Origin: Chloroflexota bacterium
Lineage (GTDB): Bacteria; Chloroflexota; UBA6077; FW602-bin22; JACPRP01
Assembly: GCA_016189905.1 (NCBI GenBank)
Contig: JACPRP010000051.1
Coordinates: forward strand, 1 to 44,846
Reading direction: 5' to 3'
DNA length: 44,846 nt
Shown: in pieces, positions 1 through 8,532 of the stretch
Numbering within the stretch: position 1 is the stretch's first letter
Layout of the letters: the number at the start of each line of letters is the position of its first letter
The notes under the pieces: model-generated
Databases searched by the model: none
What the model saw: only the letters and a program-made list of their open reading frames with translations
Told to the model about the DNA's origin: nothing
Position numbers and translations under genes: made by a program

Positions 1-298
1 CGGTTTCGATCCCTCATAGGTAGGCTCCGTATGATGTTACTGATACACAGATCGGCTCTCCATCGCTGTTTCGATCCCTCATAGGTAGGCTCCGTATTGT
101 TGACATCGCCATATGTCCACGCTAGTATGTCCAGTTTCGATCCCTCATAGGTAGGCTCCGTATCCTGACCGGCCAATCACCTGGCAATGTCCTTGTATTG
201 TTTCGATCCCTCATAGGTAGGCTCCGTATTGGTAGGTGCGCCCCGGCCGGGCCTGGCTTGGGATGCGGGTTTCGATCCCTCATAGGTAGGCTCCGTAT
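1..298 (-). CRISPR. CRISPR array, leader-proximal end (5 repeats, 4 full spacers visible)
   Basis: Five identical 30-nt repeats lie at 3-32, 68-97, 134-163, 200-229 and 269-298, separated by unique spacers of 35, 36, 36 and 39 nt. The array runs off the left edge, where two bases of another spacer are visible. Read on the minus strand the repeat begins ATACGGAGCC and ends GATCGAAAC. The GAAAC end is typical of type I-B repeats, so crRNA should be transcribed leftwards, with an 8-nt 5' handle ATCGAAAC after Cas6 cleavage. The repeat at 269-298 is therefore the newest, leader-adjacent one. All visible repeats are perfect, which fits the active end of an array. Confidence 0.97.
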
Positions 299-471
299 CC
301 TGGAGATTTCTCGTTATTAGTCCGTTTTTCGGCCCCGGGCTCCGTTTTTCTGGCGGGTGGCGCTGTCGGGGTCCGGTAGCGCTGATTCCCCAGGAGATCG
401 ACAGAACACGTTCGCTCCTATCCGCCTGGTCGCAGTCTTGCTGAACGCGATAACCACCCTTTCCTCCTTGC
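299..471 (-). promoter_or_regulatory. CRISPR leader between cas2 and the first repeat
   Basis: This stretch separates the cas2 stop codon from the leader-proximal repeat and is the only candidate leader for the leftward-transcribed array. It holds two copies of the decamer TCCGTTTTTC at 321-330 and 341-350, exactly 20 bp apart, starting 22 bp from the first repeat. The second copy is fused to GGCTCCGT, which is also part of the repeat. No convincing -35/-10 pair was found, so the array may be co-transcribed with cas2. A 46-codon frame behind a Shine-Dalgarno-like sequence (317-457, minus strand) also lies here but is probably fortuitous. Confidence 0.7.
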
Positions 472-738
472 TTAGAAGATCTGTCTATCCGACTGCTCTC
501 GCGGCAGGCCAAGCTCGTCACGCTCATAGTACGCCCTGCTGCGGAATTTGTAGATGACGACCGAATCCTCGTCCTTGTTGAGATAGCGAGCGAGCTCCGC
601 CTTCAGTTTTCGCAAACCGGGCTCTTCAATTTCACCCTCAAAGACAGAGTTCTGCACCCAGGTCAGATATCTTCTTAGCGTCTTCAAGTACTTGGCAACC
701 CGCGACTCGTTAGCGTCGTACACAACGATCACAAACAT
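472..738 (-). CDS. cas2: CRISPR-associated endonuclease Cas2
   Basis: This 88-residue protein has the usual Cas2 size and opens with the ferredoxin-like first strand MFVIVVYDANE, in which the conserved metal-binding aspartate is D8. Cas2 is the dimeric core of the Cas1-Cas2 integrase that inserts new spacers at the leader end of the array. It is the last gene of the cas operon and lies directly beside the CRISPR leader. A 97-bp gap separates it from cas1, the second largest in the operon, and that gap contains an inverted repeat at 770-807. The ATG at 738 is taken as the start because the family signature begins right there. Confidence 0.95.
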   Translation of the reverse strand: MFVIVVYDANESRVAKYLKTLRRYLTWVQNSVFEGEIEEPGLRKLKAELARYLNKDEDSVVIYKFRSRAYYERDELGLPREQSDRQIF

Positions 739-769
739 CGCTCACCGACCCATTGCCCATATCTGCTGT

Positions 770-807
770 GGCACGCGATCAGCGCTTTTTTCAGGATTTG
801 GCGTGCC
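770..807 (-). other. Inverted repeat in the cas1-cas2 gap
   Basis: GGCACGC at 770-776 is exactly complementary to GCGTGCC at 801-807, with a 24-nt loop between. It lies in the transcribed gap upstream of cas2 and could form a hairpin in the mRNA. There is no U tract after it, so it does not look like an intrinsic terminator. A role in mRNA processing or in lowering cas2 translation is only a guess. Confidence 0.4.
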
Positions 808-835
808 CCCCTGCCGTGTCAGTGCTGGCCAACAT

Positions 836-1831
836 TTACCAATCCGACACAAATCCTCGATACTCCTCCTCTCCGATGAAGTGCCGGTACAGCTTGTAGC
901 ACTCGAGCCGCAAAGAATACCTGTACGACACTGACCTCTGCAGCCCACGGTGGCGATAGCTCTCTTGTAGCTTCTCCTCGAAGGCCTTCAAGAACTCCTG
1001 GCGGCCCCTGTCGTTGAGATACACACCCCCCATCTCCTCGGCGAAATCCTTTTCACTGATCTGCCGCTTGTTGATGACACTGAAGATCACGCGGTCAACC
1101 AGGATAGGCTTGAACACATCCGCGATATCCAGGTTGAGGCTGAAACTGCGCTCGTTGCTGCTGTGCAGGTAGCCGATGCGGGGGTCAAGCTGTGTTCGAT
1201 ATATCTCGCTCAACGCGGCCACGTAGAGCAGGGAGTTGCCGAAGCTAATGAGGGCGTTGATGGGATTGCTTGGCGGGCGTATCTCGCGCGCTGTGAAGGC
1301 AAATCCCTCTGCCTCGACTATCTTGTTGAACGTCGCGTAATAGACGGTGCGTGACCTGCCCTCGTATCCCATGAGCGCCGCGATATCCTTAGCCTCCTTC
1401 ATTCCTTCCAGATACCCGTCCAATTCCGCGATCTCGGCGTCCAGGTCACGTCCTCTGCGCCGATAGTACTGCAGGTTGCGGAGCGCGTTCTGTATCGAAG
1501 CCTGCACGAAGCTTCGAGCGAGGAAAATGCGCTTGCGCTCGTCGAGGTAATGCTCCGCCTGGCGCAGGATCATGTAGCCCGAATTGAGACGCGTCCGAGG
1601 ATAATAACTCCCGTCATAGTAGCCGTAATGGTTGAAAAAGTGCAGCGCGATGCCGGAAGCGGTCAGGAACTCGAGGAACCGTTTGTTCACTTTGACTTCC
1701 CCAAAGGCGTGAAGGTCTGTAATGGCTTCCACCGGAATCGCCTGACGAGTACCGTCCTCCCGGTTGAGCCAGATCGTGTTATCACGTCGCGATAGCTCTC
1801 CATTCGAGAAAATGTAGATCGGCTTTGCCAT
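836..1831 (-). CDS. cas1: CRISPR-associated integrase Cas1 (type I-B)
   Basis: The 331-residue product matches Cas1 in length and in its C-terminal helical domain. The stretch NPINALISFGNSLLY is the conserved asparagine/glycine helix. GYLHSS carries the catalytic histidine and SLNLDIADVFKP the conserved aspartate of the metal site. Cas1 with Cas2 captures protospacers and joins them to the repeat. The start ATG at 1831 lies 6 bp after the cas4 stop, so cas4 and cas1 are translationally linked, as in many I-B loci where Cas4 and Cas1 work together in PAM-dependent spacer trimming. Nothing looks truncated. Confidence 0.96.
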   Translation of the reverse strand: MAKPIYIFSNGELSRRDNTIWLNREDGTRQAIPVEAITDLHAFGEVKVNKRFLEFLTASGIALHFFNHYGYYDGSYYPRTRLNSGYMILRQAEHYLDERKRIFLARSFVQASIQNALRNLQYYRRRGRDLDAEIAELDGYLEGMKEAKDIAALMGYEGRSRTVYYATFNKIVEAEGFAFTAREIRPPSNPINALISFGNSLLYVAALSEIYRTQLDPRIGYLHSSNERSFSLNLDIADVFKPILVDRVIFSVINKRQISEKDFAEEMGGVYLNDRGRQEFLKAFEEKLQESYRHRGLQRSVSYRYSLRLECYKLYRHFIGEEEYRGFVSDW

Positions 1832-1837
1832 TGACTA

Positions 1838-2335
1838 TTACCCCCAACAAACGCCGGCGTACGCGCACTTCTTGCAATAGTGAATTCGTCGGGCTGGAAC
1901 GGGCTTATCCTGGCTGCGGAGGCTCTCGACCTCACGCAGCACTTCTTCAAGCTGGCTCTCGACCTCGGGTGTCAGTTCCAGCGGATAGCGCCGCCGCTCC
2001 TCGGGCACCAGCAGAACCCCCTTTGTAGTCACGCCCTTGTTGTGTTTTAGATAGTAGAGATAGTAAGCGAGCTGTAGCCGGGCGGCATCCAGAGAGGCCG
2101 AGCTCTTTTTGACCTCGGCGACCACGCCCTCGCCGGTGATCACGTCGATCACCACGGTGTTATCCAGATTGATCCCACGGTGGCGCTGCTGCGGGTACGA
2201 CCACTGGTCGATCAGCCTGCCAACCTGGATGTTGTGATCCGCCTGATCGGGCAGGACATTATGGGCTAACAGCCAGACCTGGCGCGGGCAAATGGTGTAG
2301 TACCAGATGAGCGTTCCCCCGATGCCCTTTTCCAT
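1838..2335 (-). CDS. cas4: CRISPR-associated exonuclease Cas4
   Basis: This 165-residue protein has the Fe-S and nuclease marks of small Cas4 proteins. One cysteine sits near the N terminus (TICPRQVW) and three form a C-terminal cluster (YCKKCAYAGVC), giving four ligands for a 4Fe-4S centre. Between them are the RecB-type nuclease motifs: an aspartate in VVIDVITGEG, the E-x-K motif in VAEVKKS and the QxxxY-like motif LQLAYYL. Cas4 trims prespacers and selects those with a correct PAM before Cas1-Cas2 integration. A GGAGG sequence 7 nt upstream supports the ATG at 2335. It sits between cas3 and cas1, the usual I-B order. Confidence 0.95.
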   Translation of the reverse strand: MEKGIGGTLIWYYTICPRQVWLLAHNVLPDQADHNIQVGRLIDQWSYPQQRHRGINLDNTVVIDVITGEGVVAEVKKSSASLDAARLQLAYYLYYLKHNKGVTTKGVLLVPEERRRYPLELTPEVESQLEEVLREVESLRSQDKPVPARRIHYCKKCAYAGVCWG

Positions 2336-2402
2336 TTCCGATCCTCCAAGTTATCCGACACGCAGGCAAGGTGTCAACAGTATCTTATCCGACGCCAATC
2401 AG

Positions 2403-4838
2403 TCACCAGATCTCCACGGCGCTGCGCACCGGCCGGAAGCCAGTGGCCCGGTCGTAGTATTTGTCCAACTGGTCGAGTGGCACATAGCCCAGCTCTCCCT
2501 CCACTGGCGGCGGGTTCTTTTCGATGGTGTGGCGGCGAACGCCGATGATGTAACTCGAGAACTTGCCTCTTATCTGAGCGAAGCCTGTTCGCCGCTCACG
2601 CAGGTCTCGCACCTGCCGCAACTCGCGATAACGGGCCCAGACCTCCACTGCCTCCTGGTCGACCTCGACAAACACGTCCGCGTGGCCACCGCCTTCGATC
2701 AGATCGAAAGTCGAAACGCTCTGCTCTCCACCGTCGAAATCCAATTGACCCATCGCCCGCAGCAAGTCCCGTGATTTATCATCCGAGAGCCCCTCCGCTA
2801 CCAACTGGTAATAGCGGCGCACGACATCCAGGAATTCGATCTCACGGAGAAAGCGGTGGGCCACGCCGAAGGCGCGGCGCGTGCAGTCGAGCAGGAAAGG
2901 ATCATAAACGTAGCCACTGTACTCTCGGGACGATCCAGCGTTGACATCTCGAAGCCGAACGACCCTGGTTCGGCCGCGCCAGGGCTTCGCCCCGTGCCGA
3001 TTGCAGCGACCCGCGACCTGGACCAGCGCGTCCAGTGGGCCGAAATCACGGTAAACCAGATCGCAGTCCAGGTCGACGCCAGCCTCCACCACCTGGGTGC
3101 TGACGACGACCTTCCGCCGGGCGCTGGACTTTATAAGATCGATGCGACGGAGGCGGTCCCTGGGAACCACGTGCGACGAAAGGAAGTAATATTCGCCGGC
3201 TTCCGGCGCCCTCTGGCGGAGGAGATCGTGAAACGAGCGGGCGGACTCGATGGTGTTCAGTACGACGAGCACGTCTCGCTCTGGATAGCGCGCCATATCC
3301 AGAGTGACGATCTCGGCGAAGGTATCGATATCTATGGCAGCCTCGGTGTCGAGCTCGAAATCGAGCCGATCGAGCGCGCGAAACAGATCGGCCCCATCCG
3401 CGACTAACTCCGTCGAGTTAGTCGCGTCAAACACGGCCGGCTGGGTGGCGGTCATTAGCACAAAAACCATCCCTAGCCGCTGGCTCATCACCTGGGCGAC
3501 ACGTCTAAGCACAAGCCAGTAGCGATGGGGCAGACATTGCACCTCATCTAACACCACGACCGCGCCTGATAATCGCCCAAACCGCCGCAGAGGGCGGCTG
3601 CGGTGGCCAATCAGCGTGTGGAAAAGCTGGACGAAAGTAGTAACGACTATCTCGCTGTCCCATCCCTCGACCAGCATTTCAGCCACGTCCGGAGCGAACT
3701 CGTCAGCGCTTGTCCTGTAGGAAAGATCGCTCAGATGGTGGTGGGACAGGAGCAGATCGGAACCAGGGGCGTCGAACACATTCTGGAAGACACGATGCGT
3801 CTGATCGATGATGCTCAAAAATGGCAGCGCGTAAACGATCCGGGGTGTGCGGCCGCCACGCTCCACCGCGAGCCGATCACGGAGTCGCAGCGCCATCCCG
3901 AGCGCGGCCAGCGTCTTGCCTGATCCCGTTGGCGCCGTGATCGTCATTAGCGAGGGACGCTGCACGCGTGCAGCCTGGCTCATCACAAGCTCGTAGACGC
4001 GGTTCCTTATGTCTCCTACCAGTTCGGCCTGCCCTTGTTGCGCGAGCCTCAGCCGATAGCTTTCAATGGCGTCAACCCTCGGCACGGGTCGCGCCAGCGG
4101 ACGTGGCACCCCGGCCGCATCTTTGCGGTCGGCGTCTATTAAGAGGGAGAACAGTAGCTCCATCAGGAGGAAGGCATCGAGCTCCTGGCTCGCGCCAGCG
4201 GTGTCCAGCATCTGGCGGCGAACCGCTTTCTCCGGCGCTCGCAGAACACCATCGGGTCTGGAGATGAGCAAGTCGATGTCATCGATCGTCCCCGGATAAC
4301 CTACGACCGACAGCAACTCGGTAAACTGCTGCGCAGGCACCGAGCGCCACTGCTCACGGAGCAGCTTCTCTTGATTCGGCGTCAGCCTGGCCATGTCGTC
4401 ATAAAGCTTCTGAAGCTTCCCGTGGTGGCGGCGCACGGCCTCGAAGGCCAGGGCGACGATCAGGTCGCTGGGCAGACCGGCCAGAGGCCGGCCGGCGAGA
4501 AGGCGGCGGCACCAGTCGGCCACGATGAACGCCGACAGCTCGGCGTGGTGGGCGCGTGGATCCGCGCGCAGCCTTGCCTTTTCGCCGGCGGCGCTGTTGA
4601 GGTAGACCTGGAAAAACCGCGTGGCTTTGCCGAGGTCGTGTCCAGCCCCGATGACCCCTGCCAGGCGAGTCAGAAGGTCACTATCTATCCAGCCCTGGGC
4701 AAGGTGCAGCGCGTCCACCGCCTCGCGAGATCGCTCCGCGACCGCGAGCAGATGATCCTTCAGTGGCACGCCGGGATGGGAATGAAGATCAGAGCCAGAC
4801 CAGGTGGTCGTTTCCAACCCTCCATCCTTCCGCCACAT
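2403..4838 (-). CDS. cas3: CRISPR-associated helicase-nuclease Cas3 (HD + DEAD-box)
   Basis: The protein is taken as 811 residues from the ATG at 4838. The N-terminal HD nuclease domain shows the HDLGK motif at about 67-71, further metal histidines in RAHHAEL (about 97-98) and RRHHGK (about 138-139). The superfamily 2 helicase follows, with Walker A APTGSGKT at about 303-310, Walker B DEVQ at about 431, motif III MTATQP, and motif VI QVAGRCNRHG. Cas3 is recruited by Cascade after R-loop formation, unwinds the target and degrades it. The frame stays open up to 5015, but that would lie wholly inside cas5. The ATG at 4838 already overlaps the cas5 end by 50 nt and has only a weak ribosome site. 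A TTG at 4817 is an alternative start. Confidence 0.94.
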   Translation of the reverse strand: MWRKDGGLETTTWSGSDLHSHPGVPLKDHLLAVAERSREAVDALHLAQGWIDSDLLTRLAGVIGAGHDLGKATRFFQVYLNSAAGEKARLRADPRAHHAELSAFIVADWCRRLLAGRPLAGLPSDLIVALAFEAVRRHHGKLQKLYDDMARLTPNQEKLLREQWRSVPAQQFTELLSVVGYPGTIDDIDLLISRPDGVLRAPEKAVRRQMLDTAGASQELDAFLLMELLFSLLIDADRKDAAGVPRPLARPVPRVDAIESYRLRLAQQGQAELVGDIRNRVYELVMSQAARVQRPSLMTITAPTGSGKTLAALGMALRLRDRLAVERGGRTPRIVYALPFLSIIDQTHRVFQNVFDAPGSDLLLSHHHLSDLSYRTSADEFAPDVAEMLVEGWDSEIVVTTFVQLFHTLIGHRSRPLRRFGRLSGAVVVLDEVQCLPHRYWLVLRRVAQVMSQRLGMVFVLMTATQPAVFDATNSTELVADGADLFRALDRLDFELDTEAAIDIDTFAEIVTLDMARYPERDVLVVLNTIESARSFHDLLRQRAPEAGEYYFLSSHVVPRDRLRRIDLIKSSARRKVVVSTQVVEAGVDLDCDLVYRDFGPLDALVQVAGRCNRHGAKPWRGRTRVVRLRDVNAGSSREYSGYVYDPFLLDCTRRAFGVAHRFLREIEFLDVVRRYYQLVAEGLSDDKSRDLLRAMGQLDFDGGEQSVSTFDLIEGGGHADVFVEVDQEAVEVWARYRELRQVRDLRERRTGFAQIRGKFSSYIIGVRRHTIEKNPPPVEGELGYVPLDQLDKYYDRATGFRPVRSAVEIW

Positions 4839-5544
4839 GGGCCCGAATGGTCTTCGCCGACGTTTCAACCAGGATATCCTGCCATTCCAGAACCGCCCGG
4901 TCGTCGTCGAGGACACGAGGCACCTTCTTCCTGTCGTAATGTTGTCCGTCCTCGAACGCGACGCCCTGACCTTCCTCTGGCCAGACGACGGCGGCGACGG
5001 GCAGGGCCGTCGCAACGTCTATCACGCCCGCGCCCAGCGGCTCGGCTTCCCAGTCGCCGAGCCAGGCGAAATCGGCGAGCATCTCGCTCATTCCCAGGCA
5101 AGGGGTATACACGCTCGAGTGTTCTCGTAACATGTGCGAGAGGTCCGCACGGAGTCGCTCGTCCTTGAGAAGCGCGTAGACGCGAAAGCGAGGCTCTTTC
5201 AGGAACTCGATGTTGATCTGAGTGCGCTGGCTAACGAGGCCAACCCTCAGGGCCGACGGCTCCTTTGTGTCCACCCAGTTGATACCCAGGCGAATCGTCT
5301 TGAGCGGAGCGACCAACGCCACACTAAGCCGCGCCATTTCCCCAGCAAACACCCTGGCTACCTGGCCTTTGTCGGTGCCGACTATACTCCCCAGCATGCC
5401 GGCCAGCGCAGGACGGGGCGGCACTGGGAAAGTGAGGGGCGAGCGCGTAGTATAAAATCGGCGAAAGCAGGCGTAGTCGCCCCATATCTCGAAGACCACC
5501 GCGTGGTCAGGCCAGGACGAGACGTCAAAGCGGGAGCTGCTCAT
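4789..5544 (-). CDS. cas5: Cascade subunit Cas5 (type I-B, Cas5h-like)
   Basis: The 251-residue product carries the N-terminal Cas5 signature VFEIWGDYACFRR followed by a proline-rich turn and PALAGMLGSIVG, the typical glycine-rich helix of Cas5 RAMP proteins. Cas5 caps the 5' handle of the crRNA in the Cascade complex and contacts Cas8. The frame can start at a TTG (5562), but the ATG at 5544 fits better. It overlaps the last codons of cas7 by 20 nt and has GGGGTGG just upstream. Its 3' end overlaps cas3. The tight overlaps with both neighbours point to coupled translation of cas7, cas5 and cas3. Confidence 0.93.
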   Translation of the reverse strand: MSSSRFDVSSWPDHAVVFEIWGDYACFRRFYTTRSPLTFPVPPRPALAGMLGSIVGTDKGQVARVFAGEMARLSVALVAPLKTIRLGINWVDTKEPSALRVGLVSQRTQINIEFLKEPRFRVYALLKDERLRADLSHMLREHSSVYTPCLGMSEMLADFAWLGDWEAEPLGAGVIDVATALPVAAVVWPEEGQGVAFEDGQHYDRKKVPRVLDDDRAVLEWQDILVETSAKTIRAHVAEGWRVGNDHLVWL

Positions 5545-6469
5545 ACTCCACCCCGTCAGCAATCTGCTCGATCGCCTCCAACGGTTTGCCCCGCAGCGAC
5601 AACCTGAGGCTCCGGTCCCAGGCCCACTCTATCTTACCGATTCGTCGGCCGTTGGCGCCGAGGCGCTCGGCCAGCCTGGTGACGTCTACGGTGAGGTCGC
5701 CAACACTCCGCAATTGCCGGCCGTCTTTGCCGTTGGTTTGCAGATCGAGGAGGTGATCCAGTTCTCCTAGGTGGTAGTTGCCGCCCTTGTATACGACGTG
5801 CAGCAGGAGGCGGGGCATCTGGCCGAACTTGGAGCGCGAGATCAAGTTCTTCGTCCCGCTCCAGGCACCCTCCAGCATCAGGCGAACGTCCTCCTGCGTC
5901 AGCCAGACCTCACGGTTTTCCCACCCCAACTGGCGGTGCAGCGCCGCGGCGTTCTCGTTGACCACACCATAGAATCCGATCAGGCTGTAGGGCACCACAT
6001 AGACCTCGGTGAAAGTGCCCTGGGCTCGCCCCTCGCCCGATGGCATCACGGTGGTTCCCCTGACGTGCATGACCTCGACCGGGTGCAGCGATCGGCCGAA
6101 CTTGAACTGGACCGGCCCTGTCGCCGTCAGGTTCTGGTTTCTGACCGCAATTGTCGCCCCGAAGAGCCGCAGGTCGATGCACTTCTCCAACACCTTTTCG
6201 GGCGTCGCTCCCAGCTCCTCCTGCCGCTTCTCCTTGGTGCGCAGCTTGCCATCCGCCTCCGTAATACCGCGGACGAACACCTCCTGGTCCTTGTAGTCGA
6301 TGAGATAGTCTCGGATGGTGCGCTTGAGCCTTACGTCCGTGACGATATTCTGTCCCGTCTCCTCGTCGACCCTCGGGCGATTCTCGTCCACCGGGTCACC
6401 ATTGGGGTTTGCGTCCGTAACATCATAAAGGAACAAGATCTCCGAACGATTCCTTACGGGTGTCGCCAT
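5525..6469 (-). CDS. cas7: Cascade backbone subunit Cas7 (Csh2 family)
   Basis: This 314-residue protein begins with the diagnostic Csh2/Cas7 stretch DANPNGDPVDENRPRVD, followed by TDVRLKRTIRDYL. Both are hallmarks of type I-B Cas7. Several copies of Cas7 bind the spacer part of the crRNA and form the Cascade backbone. Later segments such as GPVQFKFGRSLHPV and RGTTVMPSGEG fit the family. The ATG at 6469 has a strong AGGAGGAG ribosome site, in keeping with the high copy number of the subunit. A 106-bp gap separates it from cas8b, the largest gap in the operon, while its 3' end overlaps cas5. Confidence 0.95.
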   Translation of the reverse strand: MATPVRNRSEILFLYDVTDANPNGDPVDENRPRVDEETGQNIVTDVRLKRTIRDYLIDYKDQEVFVRGITEADGKLRTKEKRQEELGATPEKVLEKCIDLRLFGATIAVRNQNLTATGPVQFKFGRSLHPVEVMHVRGTTVMPSGEGRAQGTFTEVYVVPYSLIGFYGVVNENAAALHRQLGWENREVWLTQEDVRLMLEGAWSGTKNLISRSKFGQMPRLLLHVVYKGGNYHLGELDHLLDLQTNGKDGRQLRSVGDLTVDVTRLAERLGANGRRIGKIEWAWDRSLRLSLRGKPLEAIEQIADGVEYEQLPL

Positions 6470-6575
6470 TTTCCACTCTCCTCCTGTTCTTTGCCCTCTT
6501 CGCCCCGATACTAACAGTTACTGCGATGTATCGGAGCTTCGCGGTGAAACGCATGCCACACTTGCTGCACCGTAC

Positions 6576-8513
6576 TTAGACGGCGAAAGCCCCCACGTCC
6601 TGTCGGTCGTCGCCGTTTGCCGCAACCTCGCCAACCTGCTCTACTTCGTCGCTCTGCGGTCGCAGCCGATCCCACACGATGCCCACGAGGTTCATGCCGA
6701 GAACGAAATAGAAGCTGGCCTCGTCAGAAGACATCGCCGGGAAGCGCCTATCGGCACGGACCAGATATTCCGATGTGGCCGAAGCCAGCTTGCGGCGGGA
6801 AAGCGTGAACTGGTCGTACTCCTGAAGCTTGTTTTGCACCTTCGGCAGCAGCTCACGCAGATCCAGCGGCGTAAGTCGCAATCCTTTGAGATGTTTCAGA
6901 AACGGCGTTGCCTTCCGGTCGCTGTACTGAACGTCGAGCAGCATTTGCGTCAGGCTGCCAAGCGTAAAGGCAGCCTTCGTCGCATCGTCGTAAAAAGTTC
7001 CTGGATATTCCGCGAACAGGTCGTCCATCGCACGCGTAAAATCATTCTGCCCGAGCGCACCACGATCCATCGGTCGCTCACCCCCCTCTTTATTAATCAA
7101 AATGCCGAGACGTTCTAGAAATACAAGATTCATCCAGGCCTCGACGGGGATCAGCCAGAGCTGCTGTCCACGATCGGCCTCCGTCCAGGTTACCAGGCCG
7201 CCCAGGTGTGCTGACCGGATCGCGCGGATGTTCGCCGCATCCTGCCTGATTCGTTCGGTCAGGGTCGCCAGAAAATGATCGCGGTCAAGGCGTTGGCCGC
7301 GCAGCACGTGAGCCACGACGGTGAGAAACGGCTTCCAGATCACCTCATCCCTGCCACGGCCCTTTTGCTTCACGAAGAACGGACGCAGGCGGCTAAAGTC
7401 ATAGGTCAGTCCTCTTTCCTGCAGAAAAGGCGCTCGATCTACACACTGCTTCGCCTCGAAAATGCGCCTGAGACGAGACGGGAGAACGTCGTCCGCGCAC
7501 ATGAGGATGCGCTCCATAGCCTGCGTCCGTTCGACGAAGACGAAGCTCAGGGTAAGGAAGTCCTTTTGGGCGGCAAGTATCTCCAGGATCTCATCTTCGT
7601 CGCCCGTTATGCGACGGGCCACGGTTTCCCTTAATGACTGGCGCCTTTCCCAGAACCCGAGGACATCGAGCGCCTCGGCGCTCCGCCGCAGATCCACCAT
7701 AAACTTCGGGATCAGCCAATACTGTAAACCGCTAAAGCGGAATGTCATCTGACCATCGACGTAATCGCGCCCTGCTTTGAGCTTGATATAGCAGTCCATA
7801 CACAGCGGGAGATTGCGCCAGGTGTAACGTTGGTCGAGCCCACCCGCGATAAAGCCCGGCTTGTCGAAGGTGGCGAAAGGGAAAACTTCGGAGCCCACGC
7901 GGCCCGAGACAAGCGTTCGCTCCTCGCAGACGCTACAGACCCCTTCGGCCGAAGAGCGCGCAAATATATCTTGTGCAAACAGGAAGCGATAGATTTGCCG
8001 GAATGGCAGGCCCGGGTTGCCCGGCCACAGCGCGCGCTCTTCGGCCTGGAAGCGCACCGTAACCATAATTCGGTTACGGGCGCCCGCCACAGGGCCTACC
8101 GCCCGGGCAAAATCCGCCTGCAACTCATCTTTCTTGCGCTCGAACTCACCCAGGAAGTTGTCCAGCCACGCGGCCTGGGCCTGGGGTAAGCAGTGGTTAA
8201 GTTTGCCCTGGCTCCCCCTCACCTTGTTGCACCATCCGACCAATCTCATATTGAAGGTCCTATCCGGCTCGGTGACCATTGCCGTGGGGGTACCGAGCGA
8301 TCCCATAGAAGGGCCCGTCGTCAAGAAGTAATCCCTGGCCCGCGCTGGATCGTATTCGCTGACCTGAATGTCCCGATAGGTAACTGGATCGAGGCCGAAG
8401 GTCAAAGCGAGGACATGCGTCGCTTTCGGCGTCTCCATCATGATCTCGATTGGATCATCCGCTTCTTGCTGGCGAATTCTTAGTGCTCCAAGTTCTGCGA
8501 TTGCCTCAAGCAT
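6576..8513 (-). CDS. cas8b: Cascade large subunit Cas8b (Csh1/TM1802 family)
   Basis: The product is 645 residues from the ATG at 8513, which has GGAGG eight bases upstream. The longer frame to 8555 has no such signal and would overlap cas6. The N terminus MLEAIAELGALR is typical of the TM1802/Csh1 family. A central zinc-finger-like module has the pairs CSVC and, about 40 residues later, CMDC, as seen in Cas8b1 proteins. Cas8b is the large Cascade subunit that recognises the PAM and helps recruit Cas3. The rest of the sequence is divergent, as is usual for Cas8. Position between cas6 and cas7 supports the assignment. Confidence 0.93.
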   Translation of the reverse strand: MLEAIAELGALRIRQQEADDPIEIMMETPKATHVLALTFGLDPVTYRDIQVSEYDPARARDYFLTTGPSMGSLGTPTAMVTEPDRTFNMRLVGWCNKVRGSQGKLNHCLPQAQAAWLDNFLGEFERKKDELQADFARAVGPVAGARNRIMVTVRFQAEERALWPGNPGLPFRQIYRFLFAQDIFARSSAEGVCSVCEERTLVSGRVGSEVFPFATFDKPGFIAGGLDQRYTWRNLPLCMDCYIKLKAGRDYVDGQMTFRFSGLQYWLIPKFMVDLRRSAEALDVLGFWERRQSLRETVARRITGDEDEILEILAAQKDFLTLSFVFVERTQAMERILMCADDVLPSRLRRIFEAKQCVDRAPFLQERGLTYDFSRLRPFFVKQKGRGRDEVIWKPFLTVVAHVLRGQRLDRDHFLATLTERIRQDAANIRAIRSAHLGGLVTWTEADRGQQLWLIPVEAWMNLVFLERLGILINKEGGERPMDRGALGQNDFTRAMDDLFAEYPGTFYDDATKAAFTLGSLTQMLLDVQYSDRKATPFLKHLKGLRLTPLDLRELLPKVQNKLQEYDQFTLSRRKLASATSEYLVRADRRFPAMSSDEASFYFVLGMNLVGIVWDRLRPQSDEVEQVGEVAANGDDRQDVGAFAV

Positions 8514-8532
8514 TTCGTTGCCTCCGTTCCCG

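Noticed and set aside
164..268. Self-targeting spacers
   Set aside because: I compared the visible spacers by eye with the rest of the window and saw no match. A full genome search was not possible.
2856..3407. 183-codon open frame antisense to cas3
   Set aside because: It is a shadow of the GC-rich cas3 frame, with no start signal.
4839..5015. N-terminal extension of Cas3 in the same frame
   Set aside because: The extra 59 residues are basic and low in complexity, show no HD-domain sequence and lie wholly within the cas5 coding region.
5771..6514. 247-codon open frame antisense to cas7
   Set aside because: A shadow frame of cas7, whose family match is unambiguous.
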